A stretch of 64,000 nucleotides of DNA from Bacillota bacterium (GTDB taxonomy: Bacteria; Bacillota; Clostridia; Acetivibrionales; DSM-1351): positions 88,815 through 152,814 of the forward strand of contig JAEXOY010000006.1 in assembly GCA_023439045.1 (NCBI GenBank), written 5' to 3'. Positions 45,765 through 55,276 of the stretch are shown one piece after another. A program made the position numbers and the translations under genes. The notes under the pieces are model-generated. The model saw nothing but the letters and a program-made list of their open reading frames with translations, was not told the DNA's origin and did no database searches. The first letter of the stretch is position 1; every line of letters starts with the position of its first letter.

Positions 45765-45803
45765 AAGCTTTATATATAAGCGGAAAGGATAGTGTAAATA
45801 ACA

Positions 45804-46862
45804 ATGGCTGAAAAATTATTGATGAAAGGCAACGAGGTTATCGCTGAAGCGGCTGTAAGAGCTGGTTGTAAGCATTACTTCGGTTATCCAATAACCCCAC
45901 AAACAGAAATTGCTCACTATATGGCAAAGAGAATGCCAGAGATAAATGGAACCTTCGTACAGGCAGAGAGCGAAGTTGCAGCGATAAATATGGTTTACGG
46001 TGCGGCTGCAGCAGGTGCAAGAGTACTTACTTCTTCATCAAGTCCTGGAGTTAGCTTAAAACAGGAGGGTATTTCATATATTGCCGGTGCAGAGTTACCA
46101 TGTGTTTTGGTTAACATAGTTCGTTGCGGACCGGGTTTAGGAGGAATTCTTCCAGCGCAGTGCGACTATTTCCAGGCAGTAAAGGGTGGAGGTCATGGAG
46201 ACTACAAGATGGTAGTACTTGCGCCATGTTCAGTTCAGGAGCTTTATGAAATGACTGTTGAAGCATTTAATATTTCTGATAAATATAGAATAATGACCAT
46301 GATAATGGGTGACGGTATGCTTGGTCAGATGATGGAAGCAGTAGAATTCAAGGATGAAGAATACATCTACAAGGCTGACAAGAGTTGGGCTACTACCGGT
46401 ACAAAGATGGAAAGACCGGACAATAAGGTTACCTCTATATACATAAACCCTGAGGTGCTTGAAAATCATAACTTGAAGCTTCAGGCGAAGTATAGGGAAA
46501 TCGAAAAGAATGAAGTTAGGTATGAAGAGTACAACTGTGAAAATGCAGATATTATCGTTACTGCATATGGTACAGTTGCTAGAATCATAAAGAATGTTAT
46601 AAAGCTTGCTGAAAAGGAAGGAATTAAGGTTGGTCTTATTAGACCAATTACCTTGTGGCCTTTCCCAAATGAAGCATTTGAGAAGTATGCTGAAACTCCA
46701 GAAGCATTCCTTTCTGTTGAATTAAGCGCTGGTCAGATGGTAGAAGATGTACGTCTTGCTGTAAATGGCAAACGTCCAGTACATTTCTATGGTCGTATGG
46801 GTGGAATGGTTCCTAGTCAGAAGGAAATATTGAATAAGATTAAAAGTATATTAAATAAATAA
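45804..46862 (+). CDS. vorB: ketoisovalerate (3-methyl-2-oxobutanoate):ferredoxin oxidoreductase, VorB
   Basis: A 352-residue alpha-type subunit: LLMKGNEVIAEAAVRAG, HYFGYPITPQTEIAHYMA, ESEVAAINMVYGAAAAGAR and SSPGVSLKQEGISYIAGAELP. The VorB match suggests branched 2-oxoacids (from Val, Leu, Ile), though related KorA enzymes take 2-oxoglutarate. It binds pyruvate-like substrate beside the TPP subunit. Located 39 bases after vorD. Confidence 0.87.
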   Translation: MAEKLLMKGNEVIAEAAVRAGCKHYFGYPITPQTEIAHYMAKRMPEINGTFVQAESEVAAINMVYGAAAAGARVLTSSSSPGVSLKQEGISYIAGAELPCVLVNIVRCGPGLGGILPAQCDYFQAVKGGGHGDYKMVVLAPCSVQELYEMTVEAFNISDKYRIMTMIMGDGMLGQMMEAVEFKDEEYIYKADKSWATTGTKMERPDNKVTSIYINPEVLENHNLKLQAKYREIEKNEVRYEEYNCENADIIVTAYGTVARIIKNVIKLAEKEGIKVGLIRPITLWPFPNEAFEKYAETPEAFLSVELSAGQMVEDVRLAVNGKRPVHFYGRMGGMVPSQKEILNKIKSILNK

Positions 46863-46886
46863 AAACTCGAACAGGAGGGGTTAAAA

Positions 46887-47633
46887 ATGGCAACTGTGTT
46901 TAAAAAGCCAAATGCTTTAAAAGACTTGTCTCAACACTATTGTCCGGGATGTACTCATGGTATTGTTCACAGGATAGTAGCTGAGGTTATAGATGAATTG
47001 GGTATAGAAGGCACTACTGTTGGTGTATCACCAGTTGGATGCAGCTATAATAACTACGAATATTTCAATTTTGATTTTGTTCAGGCTGCGCACGGTAGGG
47101 CTCCAGCTGTTGCAACTGGTATCAAGAGAGTAAACCCTGATAATTTTGTATTTACATATCAGGGAGATGGAGACCTTGCAGCTATTGGTACTGCTGAAAT
47201 TGTTCATGCAGCTACAAGAGGAGAGAATATAACTACAATATTTGTTAATAACGCTATTTATGGTATGACTTCTGGTCAAATGGCGCCAACAACACTTATG
47301 AATCAGGTTACTACAACTTCACCATTTGGTAGAAAACCAGAGATCCACGGATTCCCAATAAAGGTCTGTGAAATGCTTGCCACCTTAGAAGGAGCAGTAT
47401 ACCTCGAAAGAACTGCGGTAAACGATGTCAAGAATATAAAGAAGACCAAGGAAGCAATCAAAAAGGCATTCCTTGTACAGAAGGCAAAAAAGGGCTTCTC
47501 AATGGTAGAAGTACTTTCAACCTGCCCAACAAACTGGGGTATGAATCCTATAGCTTCAATTAAGTGGCTTGAACAAAATATGATGCCTTTCTATCCTTTG
47601 GGTAACTATAAAGGAAAGGATTTGGAGGTGTAA
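46887..47633 (+). CDS. vorA: 2-oxoacid:ferredoxin oxidoreductase, TPP-binding beta subunit
   Basis: A 248-residue TPP subunit. CPGCTHGIVHR near the start and the TPP motif GDGDLAAIGTAEI with VNNAIYGMTSGQMAPTT are visible. It performs the decarboxylation and CoA transfer with VorB. AGGAGGGG precedes the start; the gene is 24 bases after vorB. Confidence 0.9.
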   Translation: MATVFKKPNALKDLSQHYCPGCTHGIVHRIVAEVIDELGIEGTTVGVSPVGCSYNNYEYFNFDFVQAAHGRAPAVATGIKRVNPDNFVFTYQGDGDLAAIGTAEIVHAATRGENITTIFVNNAIYGMTSGQMAPTTLMNQVTTTSPFGRKPEIHGFPIKVCEMLATLEGAVYLERTAVNDVKNIKKTKEAIKKAFLVQKAKKGFSMVEVLSTCPTNWGMNPIASIKWLEQNMMPFYPLGNYKGKDLEV

Positions 47634-47636
47634 AGT

Positions 47637-48170
47637 ATGAGTCAGGTTGATATTATTATTGCAGGGTTTGGTGGACAGGGTATACTTTCATCCGGCAGAC
47701 TTGTTGCATATGCTGGAATGCTTGAAAACAAAAATGTTTCTTGGCTTCCATCTTATGGTCCTGAAATGAGAGGCGGCACTTCAAACTGCCACGTAATCGT
47801 TTCTGAAGAGCCGGTTGGATCCCCAATTCTCAACACATGCGATGTTTTGATAGCTATGAACGGTCCATCACTTGATAAGTTCGAAAAGTTGGTTGTTCCA
47901 GGTGGACTTATAATAGTTGACAGTTCACTCGTTGAACAAAAGGCTAAGAGAGCAGACGTTGATTTTGTTGGAATTCCTGCTACTCAGCTTGCTTCTGATA
48001 TGGGTAATGCGACTTATGCTGGCATTATGCTGCTTGGAAAGCTAATTCAAAAGAGCGGCGTTATATCAAAGGAATCCTTTGAAGCAGCACTTAAAAAGGT
48101 ACTTCCAGAGAAGAAGCACGCCATGATTCCAGAGGAAATGAAGGCTCTTGATTTGGGAGCAAATTATTAA
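47637..48170 (+). CDS. vorC: 2-oxoacid:ferredoxin oxidoreductase, gamma subunit
   Basis: A 177-residue CoA-side subunit: IIAGFGGQGILSSGRL and WLPSYGPEMRGGTSNCHVI are the family marks. It starts 3 bases after vorA, as part of the operon. Confidence 0.9.
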   Translation: MSQVDIIIAGFGGQGILSSGRLVAYAGMLENKNVSWLPSYGPEMRGGTSNCHVIVSEEPVGSPILNTCDVLIAMNGPSLDKFEKLVVPGGLIIVDSSLVEQKAKRADVDFVGIPATQLASDMGNATYAGIMLLGKLIQKSGVISKESFEAALKKVLPEKKHAMIPEEMKALDLGANY

Positions 48171-48205
48171 GAGTGTTATTTTAAAGCAATAATTCTATTA
48201 AAATA

Positions 48206-48242
48206 CACAAGCCCTGCATAGCTATATGCGGGGCTTGTTTGG
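48206..48242 (+). terminator. intrinsic terminator of the vor operon
   Basis: ACAAGCCCTGCATA pairs with TATGCGGGGCTTGT with one G-T, four-base loop, and TTT. Apart from the two terminators here and at 48407, the 48171-48526 gap shows no gene. Confidence 0.85.
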
Positions 48243-48406
48243 TAGGACTTAATAGTAGCATTAATACTCATACCAATAGCTATCATTTTATTCAAGTAAG
48301 ACTTTGAGCCAACAAAATCTCGGTAGTTATTTTTGATTATAAAGCTTTATTAGCAGTTAATTACTTTTTAAATGGGGAATGGAAACAGCAAATCATGTTC
48401 AATATA

Positions 48407-48436
48407 AAAAGCTCTGCTTACTTTGACAGAGCTTTT
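48407..48436 (-). terminator. intrinsic terminator of glnN
   Basis: AAAAGCTCTG and CAGAGCTTTT form a perfect 10-base stem around a 10-base loop. It is symmetrical enough to act on both strands; on the - strand it lies 91 bases past the glnN stop and is followed by TATATT. Confidence 0.78.
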
Positions 48437-48526
48437 ACTATATAAGATAAAAATTATTAAAAGAATAATACAAAATGCTATAAGCTATTTAACCTACTCA
48501 ATAATTTTAAATACACAATCAGTATA

Positions 48527-50617
48527 TTATATATTAAACAGTATTTCAGCATAGGTTGGGAATGGCCACAGCTTTTCATCTACAATAGTTTCTAATTTAT
48601 CAGCTATATTCCTGACATTGCCCATCTGCATAAATACCTCGTTGCGATAGAAGCTTGCCTGATTGTAAGTGCATTCATGAGGGCCCTGTGCAGCTGCAAG
48701 CTTTTGTTCTAATATAGAAATCTCATTCTTGAGTGAAGCTATAAGCTCACTTACCTCACAAAGTAGGCTTTCCTGTGCACTTGTATTGGCTGCAATACCA
48801 CAAGCTTTTATTTCATTGATAGAATGAGCAATATTAGTTACAAACTTAATTGTAGCTGGTAGTATCTGACGCTTTGTCATCTCTAGCATAGTCATTGCTT
48901 CAATATTGATTGTCTTTATATATTTCTCAAGCGTAATTTCATAGCGAGAATGCATCTCAACACGGCTAAGCACACCATGCCTTTCCATAAGTGCTATATT
49001 CTTTTCTGAAATCAAGCAGGGAATAGCTTCAACGGTATTTCTGATATTTGGAAGACCTCTTCTATTTGCTTCTTCAACCCATTGATCGGAATAACCGTTT
49101 CCATTAAAAATAATTCTCTTGTGATTTATTGCAACTTCTCTAATAATATTCTGTACTTCTACCTTGAAGTTATCCGCTTTTTCAAGCCGGTCAGCAAACT
49201 GATCAAGAATGTCAGCCACTGCTGTATTAAGGAAAAAGTTTGACGAAGCTATTGATGCTGACGATCCTACACTACGGAATTCAAACTTATTACCAGTAAA
49301 AGCAAATGGGGAAGTTCTGTTTCTATCTGTTGAATCCTTTGGAAGTGCTGGTAATGTAGAAACCCCAGTCTCTAATATTGTCTTTTCAGTACAAGAGCAA
49401 ATCTCTCCAGCCGCAATCTGATCTATTATGGAGGTTAATTCATCACCCAAGAATATTGAAATAATAGCAGGAGGGGCCTCATTAGCACCAAGTCTATGGT
49501 CATTTCCAGCACTTGCTGCCGCTAATCTCAACAAATCTGAATATTCGTCAACAGCTTTAATTACAGCACTTAGGAAAAATAAGAACTGTGCGTTTTCATG
49601 CGGAGTTTTACCTGGATCAAGTAGATTCTGACCATCATCTGTTGAAATGGACCAATTATTATGTTTACCTGAACCATTTACACCTGCGAAGGGCTTTTCG
49701 TGTAGCAGGCAAACCAGCCCATGTCTCAATGCAACATTTTTAAGCATTTCCATTGTAAGCTGATTGTGGTCGGTAGCAATATTTGCACTGTTAAAAATAG
49801 GTGCAAGCTCATGCTGAGCAGGAGCAACCTCGTTGTGTTCTGTCTTTGCGGAGATGCCGAGCTTCCATAGCTCAATATCAAGCTCCTTCATAAAGGCAGA
49901 AACCCTCTCCTTGATGCTGCCATAGTAGTGATCTTCCATTTCCTGACCCTTTGGCGCTTTTGAACCAAGAATTGTGCGTCCCGTGAAAATCAAATCTTTT
50001 CTTTTGTCATACATCTTTTTATCTATCAAAAAATATTCTTGCTCAGGGCCTACCGTTGCAATAACCTTATTTACAGAGGTATTACCAAACAATCTCAATA
50101 TTCTCAATGTACTTTTGGATAGGCTTTCCATAGAACGAAGGAGGGGCGTCTTTTTGTCTAGCGCTTCACCAGTGTAGGAACAGAAAGCAGTAGGTATATA
50201 GAGAGTACTACCTTTAATAAATGCAGGAGAGGTACAATCCCATGCAGTATAGCCTCTAGCCTCAAATGTAACTCTCAGACCGCCTGAAGGGAAGGAAGAG
50301 CCATCTGCTTCACCTTTAATTAATTCTTTACCAGAGAATTCAAGAATTACCTTGCCGTCAGAAGTGGGGGAAATAAAGGAATCGTGCTTTTCGGCAGTAA
50401 TGCCAGTCATGGGCTGGAACCAGTGTGTATAGTGTGTTGCACCTTTTTCAATTGCCCAGTCCTTCATACAGCTTGCAACTACTTCAGCAACTTCCAAACT
50501 AAGAGTAGCACCTTCATCAATAGTCTTCATTAATGCCTTAAAAGTAGCTTTTGGTAATCTTTCACGCATTACGCAATGGTTAAACACATTTGAACCAAAT
50601 AAATCATTTAAACTCAT
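48527..50617 (-). CDS. glnN: glutamine synthetase type III
   Basis: A 696-residue type III synthetase. Landmarks: WFQPMTGITAEKHDSF, VGPEQEYFLIDKK, EVAPAQHELAPIF, FAGVNGSGKHNNWSI and FEFRSVGSSASIA. It makes glutamine from glutamate and ammonia with ATP. ATG 50617 is used because AAAGGA lies 9 bases upstream; TTG 50626 is another in-frame possibility. Single gene, with its own terminator and a candidate promoter. Confidence 0.95.
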   Translation of the reverse strand: MSLNDLFGSNVFNHCVMRERLPKATFKALMKTIDEGATLSLEVAEVVASCMKDWAIEKGATHYTHWFQPMTGITAEKHDSFISPTSDGKVILEFSGKELIKGEADGSSFPSGGLRVTFEARGYTAWDCTSPAFIKGSTLYIPTAFCSYTGEALDKKTPLLRSMESLSKSTLRILRLFGNTSVNKVIATVGPEQEYFLIDKKMYDKRKDLIFTGRTILGSKAPKGQEMEDHYYGSIKERVSAFMKELDIELWKLGISAKTEHNEVAPAQHELAPIFNSANIATDHNQLTMEMLKNVALRHGLVCLLHEKPFAGVNGSGKHNNWSISTDDGQNLLDPGKTPHENAQFLFFLSAVIKAVDEYSDLLRLAAASAGNDHRLGANEAPPAIISIFLGDELTSIIDQIAAGEICSCTEKTILETGVSTLPALPKDSTDRNRTSPFAFTGNKFEFRSVGSSASIASSNFFLNTAVADILDQFADRLEKADNFKVEVQNIIREVAINHKRIIFNGNGYSDQWVEEANRRGLPNIRNTVEAIPCLISEKNIALMERHGVLSRVEMHSRYEITLEKYIKTINIEAMTMLEMTKRQILPATIKFVTNIAHSINEIKACGIAANTSAQESLLCEVSELIASLKNEISILEQKLAAAQGPHECTYNQASFYRNEVFMQMGNVRNIADKLETIVDEKLWPFPTYAEILFNI

Positions 50618-50705
50618 CAATTTCAATCCTTTCGGTCATTTATATAAATTAAAAATGAAACCAGCAGTAAAAATCCTTAATTATTAACGTGATTACAATA
50701 AAATA

Positions 50706-50734
50706 AAGATACCCTTAATTTGTTAAAATTGCAA
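50706..50734 (-). promoter_or_regulatory. candidate promoter of glnN
   Basis: On the - strand TTGCAA (50729-50734), 17 bases, TATCTT (50706-50711). Four of six matches in both boxes with ideal spacing; leader of about 80 bases to glnN. Tentative. Confidence 0.4.
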
Positions 50735-50896
50735 GCAAAATTAAGCATAATATCATTTTTCATGATTTTTAATAAATAATGCGACTTTTACTTAAGATTT
50801 TTAATAATTTTTGCAACATACTTAAAATTACGTTTCAAATTCTTTTGATATTTTTACTGATAATATCAATATTTTACAAATGCATTTACAAATATG

Positions 50897-50940
50897 TTGA
50901 CAAAAATATATACTTGTATTACTGTATATATATGATATAC
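50897..50940 (+). promoter_or_regulatory. candidate promoter/operator of the GntR-ABC operon
   Basis: TTGACA at 50897-50902 is a perfect -35, but the -10 region (TACTGT, 17 bases downstream) is poor. Just after it, GTATAT (50924-50929) and ATATAC (50935-50940) form a perfect inverted repeat with a 5-base gap, fitting an operator for a GntR/YtrA protein, so the operon may be autoregulated. The GntR start lies 22 bases downstream. Confidence 0.45.
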
Positions 50941-50961
50941 ACAGTGAAGAGTGGTGATGTG

Positions 50962-51333
50962 ATGAATTTTAATTTGAATTATAGTAGCGGAGTACCAATG
51001 TATGAACAGATAAAAGAGGGCATTAAGCATGAGATATTTAGCGGTAATATCAAAAACAACGACCCGCTCCCATCTGTAAGGCAGCTAGCAAGAGACCTCG
51101 ATGTAAGCATGATAACCACAAAGCGTGCTTACATGGAGCTAGAGCATGATGGACTTATTTATACTATCTCCGGAAAGGGTACTTTTGCAAAGGTAAATGA
51201 TTTTGACATCATTATTAGTGAGAGAAATAAGCAGATTTTATCGGGTCTTGAGGAACAACTAAAAGGTGTCAAGAATGCTGGAATTCCAATAAAAGATGTT
51301 ATTTCAATAGTGGAGAAGGTTTATGAGGATTAG
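50962..51333 (+). CDS. GntR/YtrA-family transcriptional regulator
   Basis: A 123-residue regulator with a winged helix: NYSSGVPMYEQIKEGIKHEI, DPLPSVRQLARDLDVSMITTKRAYMELE and GLIYTISGKGTFA. It lacks a large ligand domain and has a short dimerising tail, as in YtrA, which controls adjacent ABC transporters. ATG 50962 is used, as upstream frame codes only hydrophobic AT-rich residues. The ABC genes follow after a repeat-filled gap. Confidence 0.9.
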   Translation: MNFNLNYSSGVPMYEQIKEGIKHEIFSGNIKNNDPLPSVRQLARDLDVSMITTKRAYMELEHDGLIYTISGKGTFAKVNDFDIIISERNKQILSGLEEQLKGVKNAGIPIKDVISIVEKVYED

Positions 51334-51362
51334 GGAATAGAATTTAACTGATAAGCAGCCTT

Positions 51363-51586
51363 AAGAGGAGCAGAGTTACCAAGGTTAGCTAAAAGTAGTG
51401 AACTGATTATTAGGATTCAAGAGGAGCAGAGTTACGAAGGTTGGCTAAAAGTAGTGAACTGATTATTAGCATTCAAGAGGAGCAGAGTTACGAAGGTTGG
51501 CTAAAAGTAGTGAACTGATTATTAGGATTCAAGAGGAACAGAGTTACCAAAGTTGGCAAAGAGTAATAAACTAATATTTTAGCATT
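51363..51586 (+). repeat. 56-bp tandem repeat, four units
   Basis: Units start at 51363, 51419, 51475 and 51531, each beginning AAGAGGAGCAGAGTTAC (AAGAGGAACAGAGTTAC in the last). The second and third are nearly identical; the fourth is diverged. They occupy most of the 335 bases between gntR and the ABC gene and would be transcribed with them. Each unit contains a Shine-Dalgarno-like AGAGGAG with no downstream start, so it is not a CRISPR: repeats are contiguous without spacers. Confidence 0.92.
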
Positions 51587-51668
51587 TATGTGTAAAAGGT
51601 TTTGGATTAATAAGCAATAATAATATCGGTAAGTAGTGTTTAGCATTATAAAAAAGGAGAGTAGGAAG

Positions 51669-52520
51669 ATGAATAATATTTTGGAGATAAATGGTCTGAC
51701 AAAAGCCTTTAAGGACTTTAAACTAAACGATATCAGCTTTAATGTTGAGAGGGGTTGCATCATGGGCTTTGTTGGACAAAATGGTTCAGGCAAGACCACA
51801 ACAATAAAGCTAATTTTAAATGCAATTAATAAGGACGGGGGAACGGTCAACATATTTGGCAGAGATAATCTTGAACATGAGGTATATGTTAAAGCTAAGA
51901 TAGGCTACATACCTGACCAGGACTTTTTTATACCAACAATGACGTTAAAGCACTATGCAAAAGCATTGAAACTATTCTATGATACATGGGATGATGAATT
52001 ATTTAAAAGTTATGCTGATAGGTGGTCAATACCTCTTGACAAGAAGCTGAATGAACTTTCAAAAGGCACAAAAACAAAGGCAATGCTAGCTTTGGCGTTT
52101 GCTCATTGTCCCGAGCTGCTCATTTTGGACGAGCCGACAGCTGGCCTCGACCCTGTAGCTAGAATAGAGGTATTGGACCTGCTTAGAGATTTTGTGGCTG
52201 ATGGTCAGCGCTCAGTTCTATTCTCTTCCCATATTACTTCGGATTTAGATAAGATAGCTGACTATATCACAATCATTAATAACGGTACAATTCTAGAAAG
52301 CCTTTCAATAGATAAAATAGAAGAAAAGTATGTTCTAATATCAGGTGCTTTATCCGAGCTTTCCGGAATTGAGTCAGAGTTTGTAGGTATACGTAAGGGA
52401 ACTACTCGTTTTGAAGGTTTAATTTTGAGAGAAAGAGCGCACAAGCTAGCATTCCGTTTCGAGCAACAGGTTCCAAATATTGAGAATATGCTAACTTTCA
52501 GTATATGGGGGAATAAGTGA
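51669..52520 (+). CDS. ABC transporter ATP-binding protein
   Basis: A 283-residue ATPase: GFVGQNGSGKTTTIK (Walker A), NELSKGTKTKAMLALAFA in place of the usual LSGGQ, LLILDEPTAGLDPVAR (Walker B) and SSHITSDLD. The altered signature occurs in YtrB-like transporters. Start ATG 51669 follows AAGGAGAG. Partner of the two permeases that follow; its stop overlaps the next start. Confidence 0.93.
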   Translation: MNNILEINGLTKAFKDFKLNDISFNVERGCIMGFVGQNGSGKTTTIKLILNAINKDGGTVNIFGRDNLEHEVYVKAKIGYIPDQDFFIPTMTLKHYAKALKLFYDTWDDELFKSYADRWSIPLDKKLNELSKGTKTKAMLALAFAHCPELLILDEPTAGLDPVARIEVLDLLRDFVADGQRSVLFSSHITSDLDKIADYITIINNGTILESLSIDKIEEKYVLISGALSELSGIESEFVGIRKGTTRFEGLILRERAHKLAFRFEQQVPNIENMLTFSIWGNK

Positions 52521-53290
52521 TGGATGAAATAAAAAAATTGTTCAGAGCAGCAAGATATCTAGAACAAAAATCACAACCGTGGATTAAGTATTTATTTTTA
52601 GTAGTGATGTTACTCCTTTTTACTATAAATATTATAATAATATGCTCAACAAATAATGAAAGCACTTATAATCGTAATGGAAGTATTGTAATTCAAAATA
52701 TAAATCTTCTATTCTGTTCTTCAATGTGTTTTTTAGCTTTGGGGAATATAACTAGATCAAAATCTTTTCTAAGTGGAACAAGCTTCATAGAGCTATCACT
52801 TATGTTGCCGATAAAAAAGACCAGTATACTAAAGTACCGGTACATATTTTCTATAGTATCAATTGTCCCTACTTTACTAGTGATAATTTTCAGCTTTGTA
52901 TGGTACATAATTAAAGGTATATCAGGGTTTGCTGGCTATATAGGTCTGGAAATTATAATTGTATCCTTTTTCTATATAATGCTAAACTTCTACTTATTGG
53001 ATAACATAGTTCAGAACAATAAAAATACTATTAATAAGGTTGTCAGTTTTATAATTATTGTAATGTTATTCATATTACCGTCTTCATTTATATTAGTTAC
53101 GACTTTTTTACAAGATAGTAGTATTCACTACGGCTTGCTAGGCAAAAACATGGCTCCGTTTATTAAGAGTCTAGAGATTTTTGCAGGGCCATTAGGAATA
53201 TTGTTTATAGTTGCGACACTGATTGTAGGCTACTTTATCAGTTGTGTGCTTCCGATGAGAGTTTTTAACAAAAAGGGGTGGAATATATGA
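52520..53290 (+). CDS. ABC-2 type permease
   Basis: A 256-residue membrane protein with about six helices, no recognisable motif beyond the family look (SLMLPIKKTSILKYRYIFSI). ATG 52520 overlaps the ATPase stop; GTG 52517 is one codon earlier. Works with the ATPase and the next permease. Exported substrate unknown. Confidence 0.8.
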   Translation: MDEIKKLFRAARYLEQKSQPWIKYLFLVVMLLLFTINIIIICSTNNESTYNRNGSIVIQNINLLFCSSMCFLALGNITRSKSFLSGTSFIELSLMLPIKKTSILKYRYIFSIVSIVPTLLVIIFSFVWYIIKGISGFAGYIGLEIIIVSFFYIMLNFYLLDNIVQNNKNTINKVVSFIIIVMLFILPSSFILVTTFLQDSSIHYGLLGKNMAPFIKSLEIFAGPLGILFIVATLIVGYFISCVLPMRVFNKKGWNI

Positions 53291-53946
53291 GAGAATTATT
53301 AAGAGATTTCTGGGTTCTCAGAAAAGCTGGTTTTACTCAAAGTGGTGAAAGGTTCATTGTTTTTTTCATAATACTAGCAGTTGTAATGTTTATTGTAGGC
53401 GGATTATCTATCATTCCACAGTTTGCTGTTCTGTTTGATTCCCTTGTATTTCTTTTTATCCCTATTGCTGTTACTTCTTCAGTAGCATTAGGAAAATACC
53501 GACTATTGTATTCAATGCCCATAAAAGCAGAAAACATTGTAAAGCAGATTTATCTCAATTCGTATTTAACAATAATTGTCTCTATTATAGTGACTACTAT
53601 TTCCTATATTTTTGTGTCAGAAGTAGCTATAATATCCATTCAACTAATAAAAGCAGTTGTTGCTCTGGCCTTTACAAACTGGTATGTACCTATGTCTGTT
53701 GCGCCAGAGATGAATTACGAATATATGCAGGGCAAGAAAAATAGTCCTCTTATTTTTTTATCGGGGTTTACTGGATTTATGGTGTCATTAACAAGTATAA
53801 TAATTACCAATCACGATTTAATGAATTTACTTATTACTGTAAGCTCAAGTGTATGGACGGCTGTAGTCGGTTTAATAATTCTAATATTGTGTGTAGGTAC
53901 AGTTAAATTTTCGGTAAAAAAGTCCCTCACTATAGTACGCATGTAG
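53287..53946 (+). CDS. ABC-2 type permease
   Basis: A 219-residue protein with about six helices, starting MRELLRDFWVLRKAGFTQS. ATG 53287 has AAGGGG 8 bases upstream. It overlaps the previous gene by 4 bases, so the two are translationally coupled. Likely the second permease half of the exporter. Confidence 0.78.
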   Translation: MRELLRDFWVLRKAGFTQSGERFIVFFIILAVVMFIVGGLSIIPQFAVLFDSLVFLFIPIAVTSSVALGKYRLLYSMPIKAENIVKQIYLNSYLTIIVSIIVTTISYIFVSEVAIISIQLIKAVVALAFTNWYVPMSVAPEMNYEYMQGKKNSPLIFLSGFTGFMVSLTSIIITNHDLMNLLITVSSSVWTAVVGLIILILCVGTVKFSVKKSLTIVRM

Positions 53947-54105
53947 TATAGCCTAGCAGATCTTGGCAAATATAGCTTAGACATGTATTGCAGATATAAA
54001 TATCTCATAGGTAAATATTTCATAGAAAAATGTAGCAAAGGGGAAATATTCAAATCTACAAATATTTGTTATAACCTTACTTTTGCAGTAAATAGAGATA
54101 AAGAT

Positions 54106-54145
54106 AGCCCTTAACTGCTTAAATATTAACAGTTACGGGCTTTTT
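54106..54145 (+). terminator. intrinsic terminator after the ABC operon
   Basis: AGCCCTTAACTG (54106-54117) pairs with CAGTTACGGGCT (54130-54141), one mismatch, then TTTT. The rest of 53947-54310 has no gene; a TATAAT near 54259 is a weak -10 for the next gene. Confidence 0.85.
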
Positions 54146-54310
54146 GATTTGTCATTAAGTTGTAGCAAATTACCTATATTTGAAAATGTGGTAGAAAACG
54201 TTAATATAGAAAAAAGGTGACGAAATAATCCTACTATACTAAATGGTAACTAAGAATGTATAATATATCCAAATATTACTATTCTGAAAATTGAAGGGGT
54301 GAAATTAAAA

Positions 54311-55186
54311 ATGCCTAAGAATAGAATTTTTTGGTTACTATGTATGTTATGTATTATAATTATTACAGTAATAACATTTTGCTTAATTCAAATAAACGAT
54401 AGGAATAGAGTGATTAATAATTTAGAAGGAATATTAATATACGTTAATCCACGAGACAAACAAAGCAACGATTGGGTAACATTTTACAATTTTAAGACTA
54501 AAGAACAAGATTTTGCGTATAATTTCCAAATTAGAGGATCGGACGCATGCTTTGACACTGGCAAGGTTATAAGTATAGGTATAGATTCCGAAATTTGTGA
54601 GTTTGGTGAAAAGGATAAAAAAGTGTTAACACTTTTTAGAAATATTAGTAAACAAGAATCAATTATGCAAGTTAGATATATTCCTAATGATATTAATAAG
54701 ATTAGTGTTCAATTAGGCGAAAAACTATACATAATTGATACCAATAACAACCAAATGACATATCTATTAGGTGCTGATAATGGTTTTTGTTGGGTTGATA
54801 ACAAAAACATTATTTATTCATATAATGGACAAATAGTAAGAGAAAATATTATGACAAGAGAGAAAATAATAATTTCTGGTGGGTACTATCCTGAAATATC
54901 CAATGATAAACAGCATCTAGTTTTTCTAGAAGAAAATAATCCTAAACTTTTAAATACATTGGTTATATATGATTTAAAGAATTCGGTTGTTGAAAATAGA
55001 TTTGAATGTAAGAAAGTATTCAGGTATAGATTTTCTCCTGATGGGAAGTATATAGCATTTACTCAAGAAGGTAGAAAAGATTTGTTCTTCTCTGACATTG
55101 AACTTAATCTTTTGGACTGTAAAACTGGTAAAATATTTAGGTTATTTAATGATATTAAGGGTTCTGATTTTGTTTGGATACAGTAG
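54311..55186 (+). CDS. membrane-anchored beta-propeller protein (P1)
   Basis: A 291-residue protein with an N-terminal anchor (WLLCMLCIIIITVITFCL, about residues 8-25), then repeated strand patterns: MQVRYIPNDINKISVQL, GFCWVDNKNIIYSY, YYPEISNDKQHLVFLE and YRFSPDGKYIAFTQ. The SPDGKYIAF turn and the closing FVWIQ resemble TolB-like six-bladed propellers. Two further proteins in this region (57103, 61878) share layout, length and ending (DEFDWK, AFDWK). Function not known; it opens the RHS array. Confidence 0.75.
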   Translation: MPKNRIFWLLCMLCIIIITVITFCLIQINDRNRVINNLEGILIYVNPRDKQSNDWVTFYNFKTKEQDFAYNFQIRGSDACFDTGKVISIGIDSEICEFGEKDKKVLTLFRNISKQESIMQVRYIPNDINKISVQLGEKLYIIDTNNNQMTYLLGADNGFCWVDNKNIIYSYNGQIVRENIMTREKIIISGGYYPEISNDKQHLVFLEENNPKLLNTLVIYDLKNSVVENRFECKKVFRYRFSPDGKYIAFTQEGRKDLFFSDIELNLLDCKTGKIFRLFNDIKGSDFVWIQ

Positions 55187-55276
55187 GTGGATAAAGAATT
55201 TGTACACGCGAAAGTATGGAAACTTGGCATTTGAATTATATGGGGCCTCAGGTTAAGCCTAGGAAGAAGGATTAGT

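Noticed and set aside
51363..51586. Possible CRISPR array
   Set aside because: The 56-bp units are directly adjacent with no unique spacers, and no cas genes are near.
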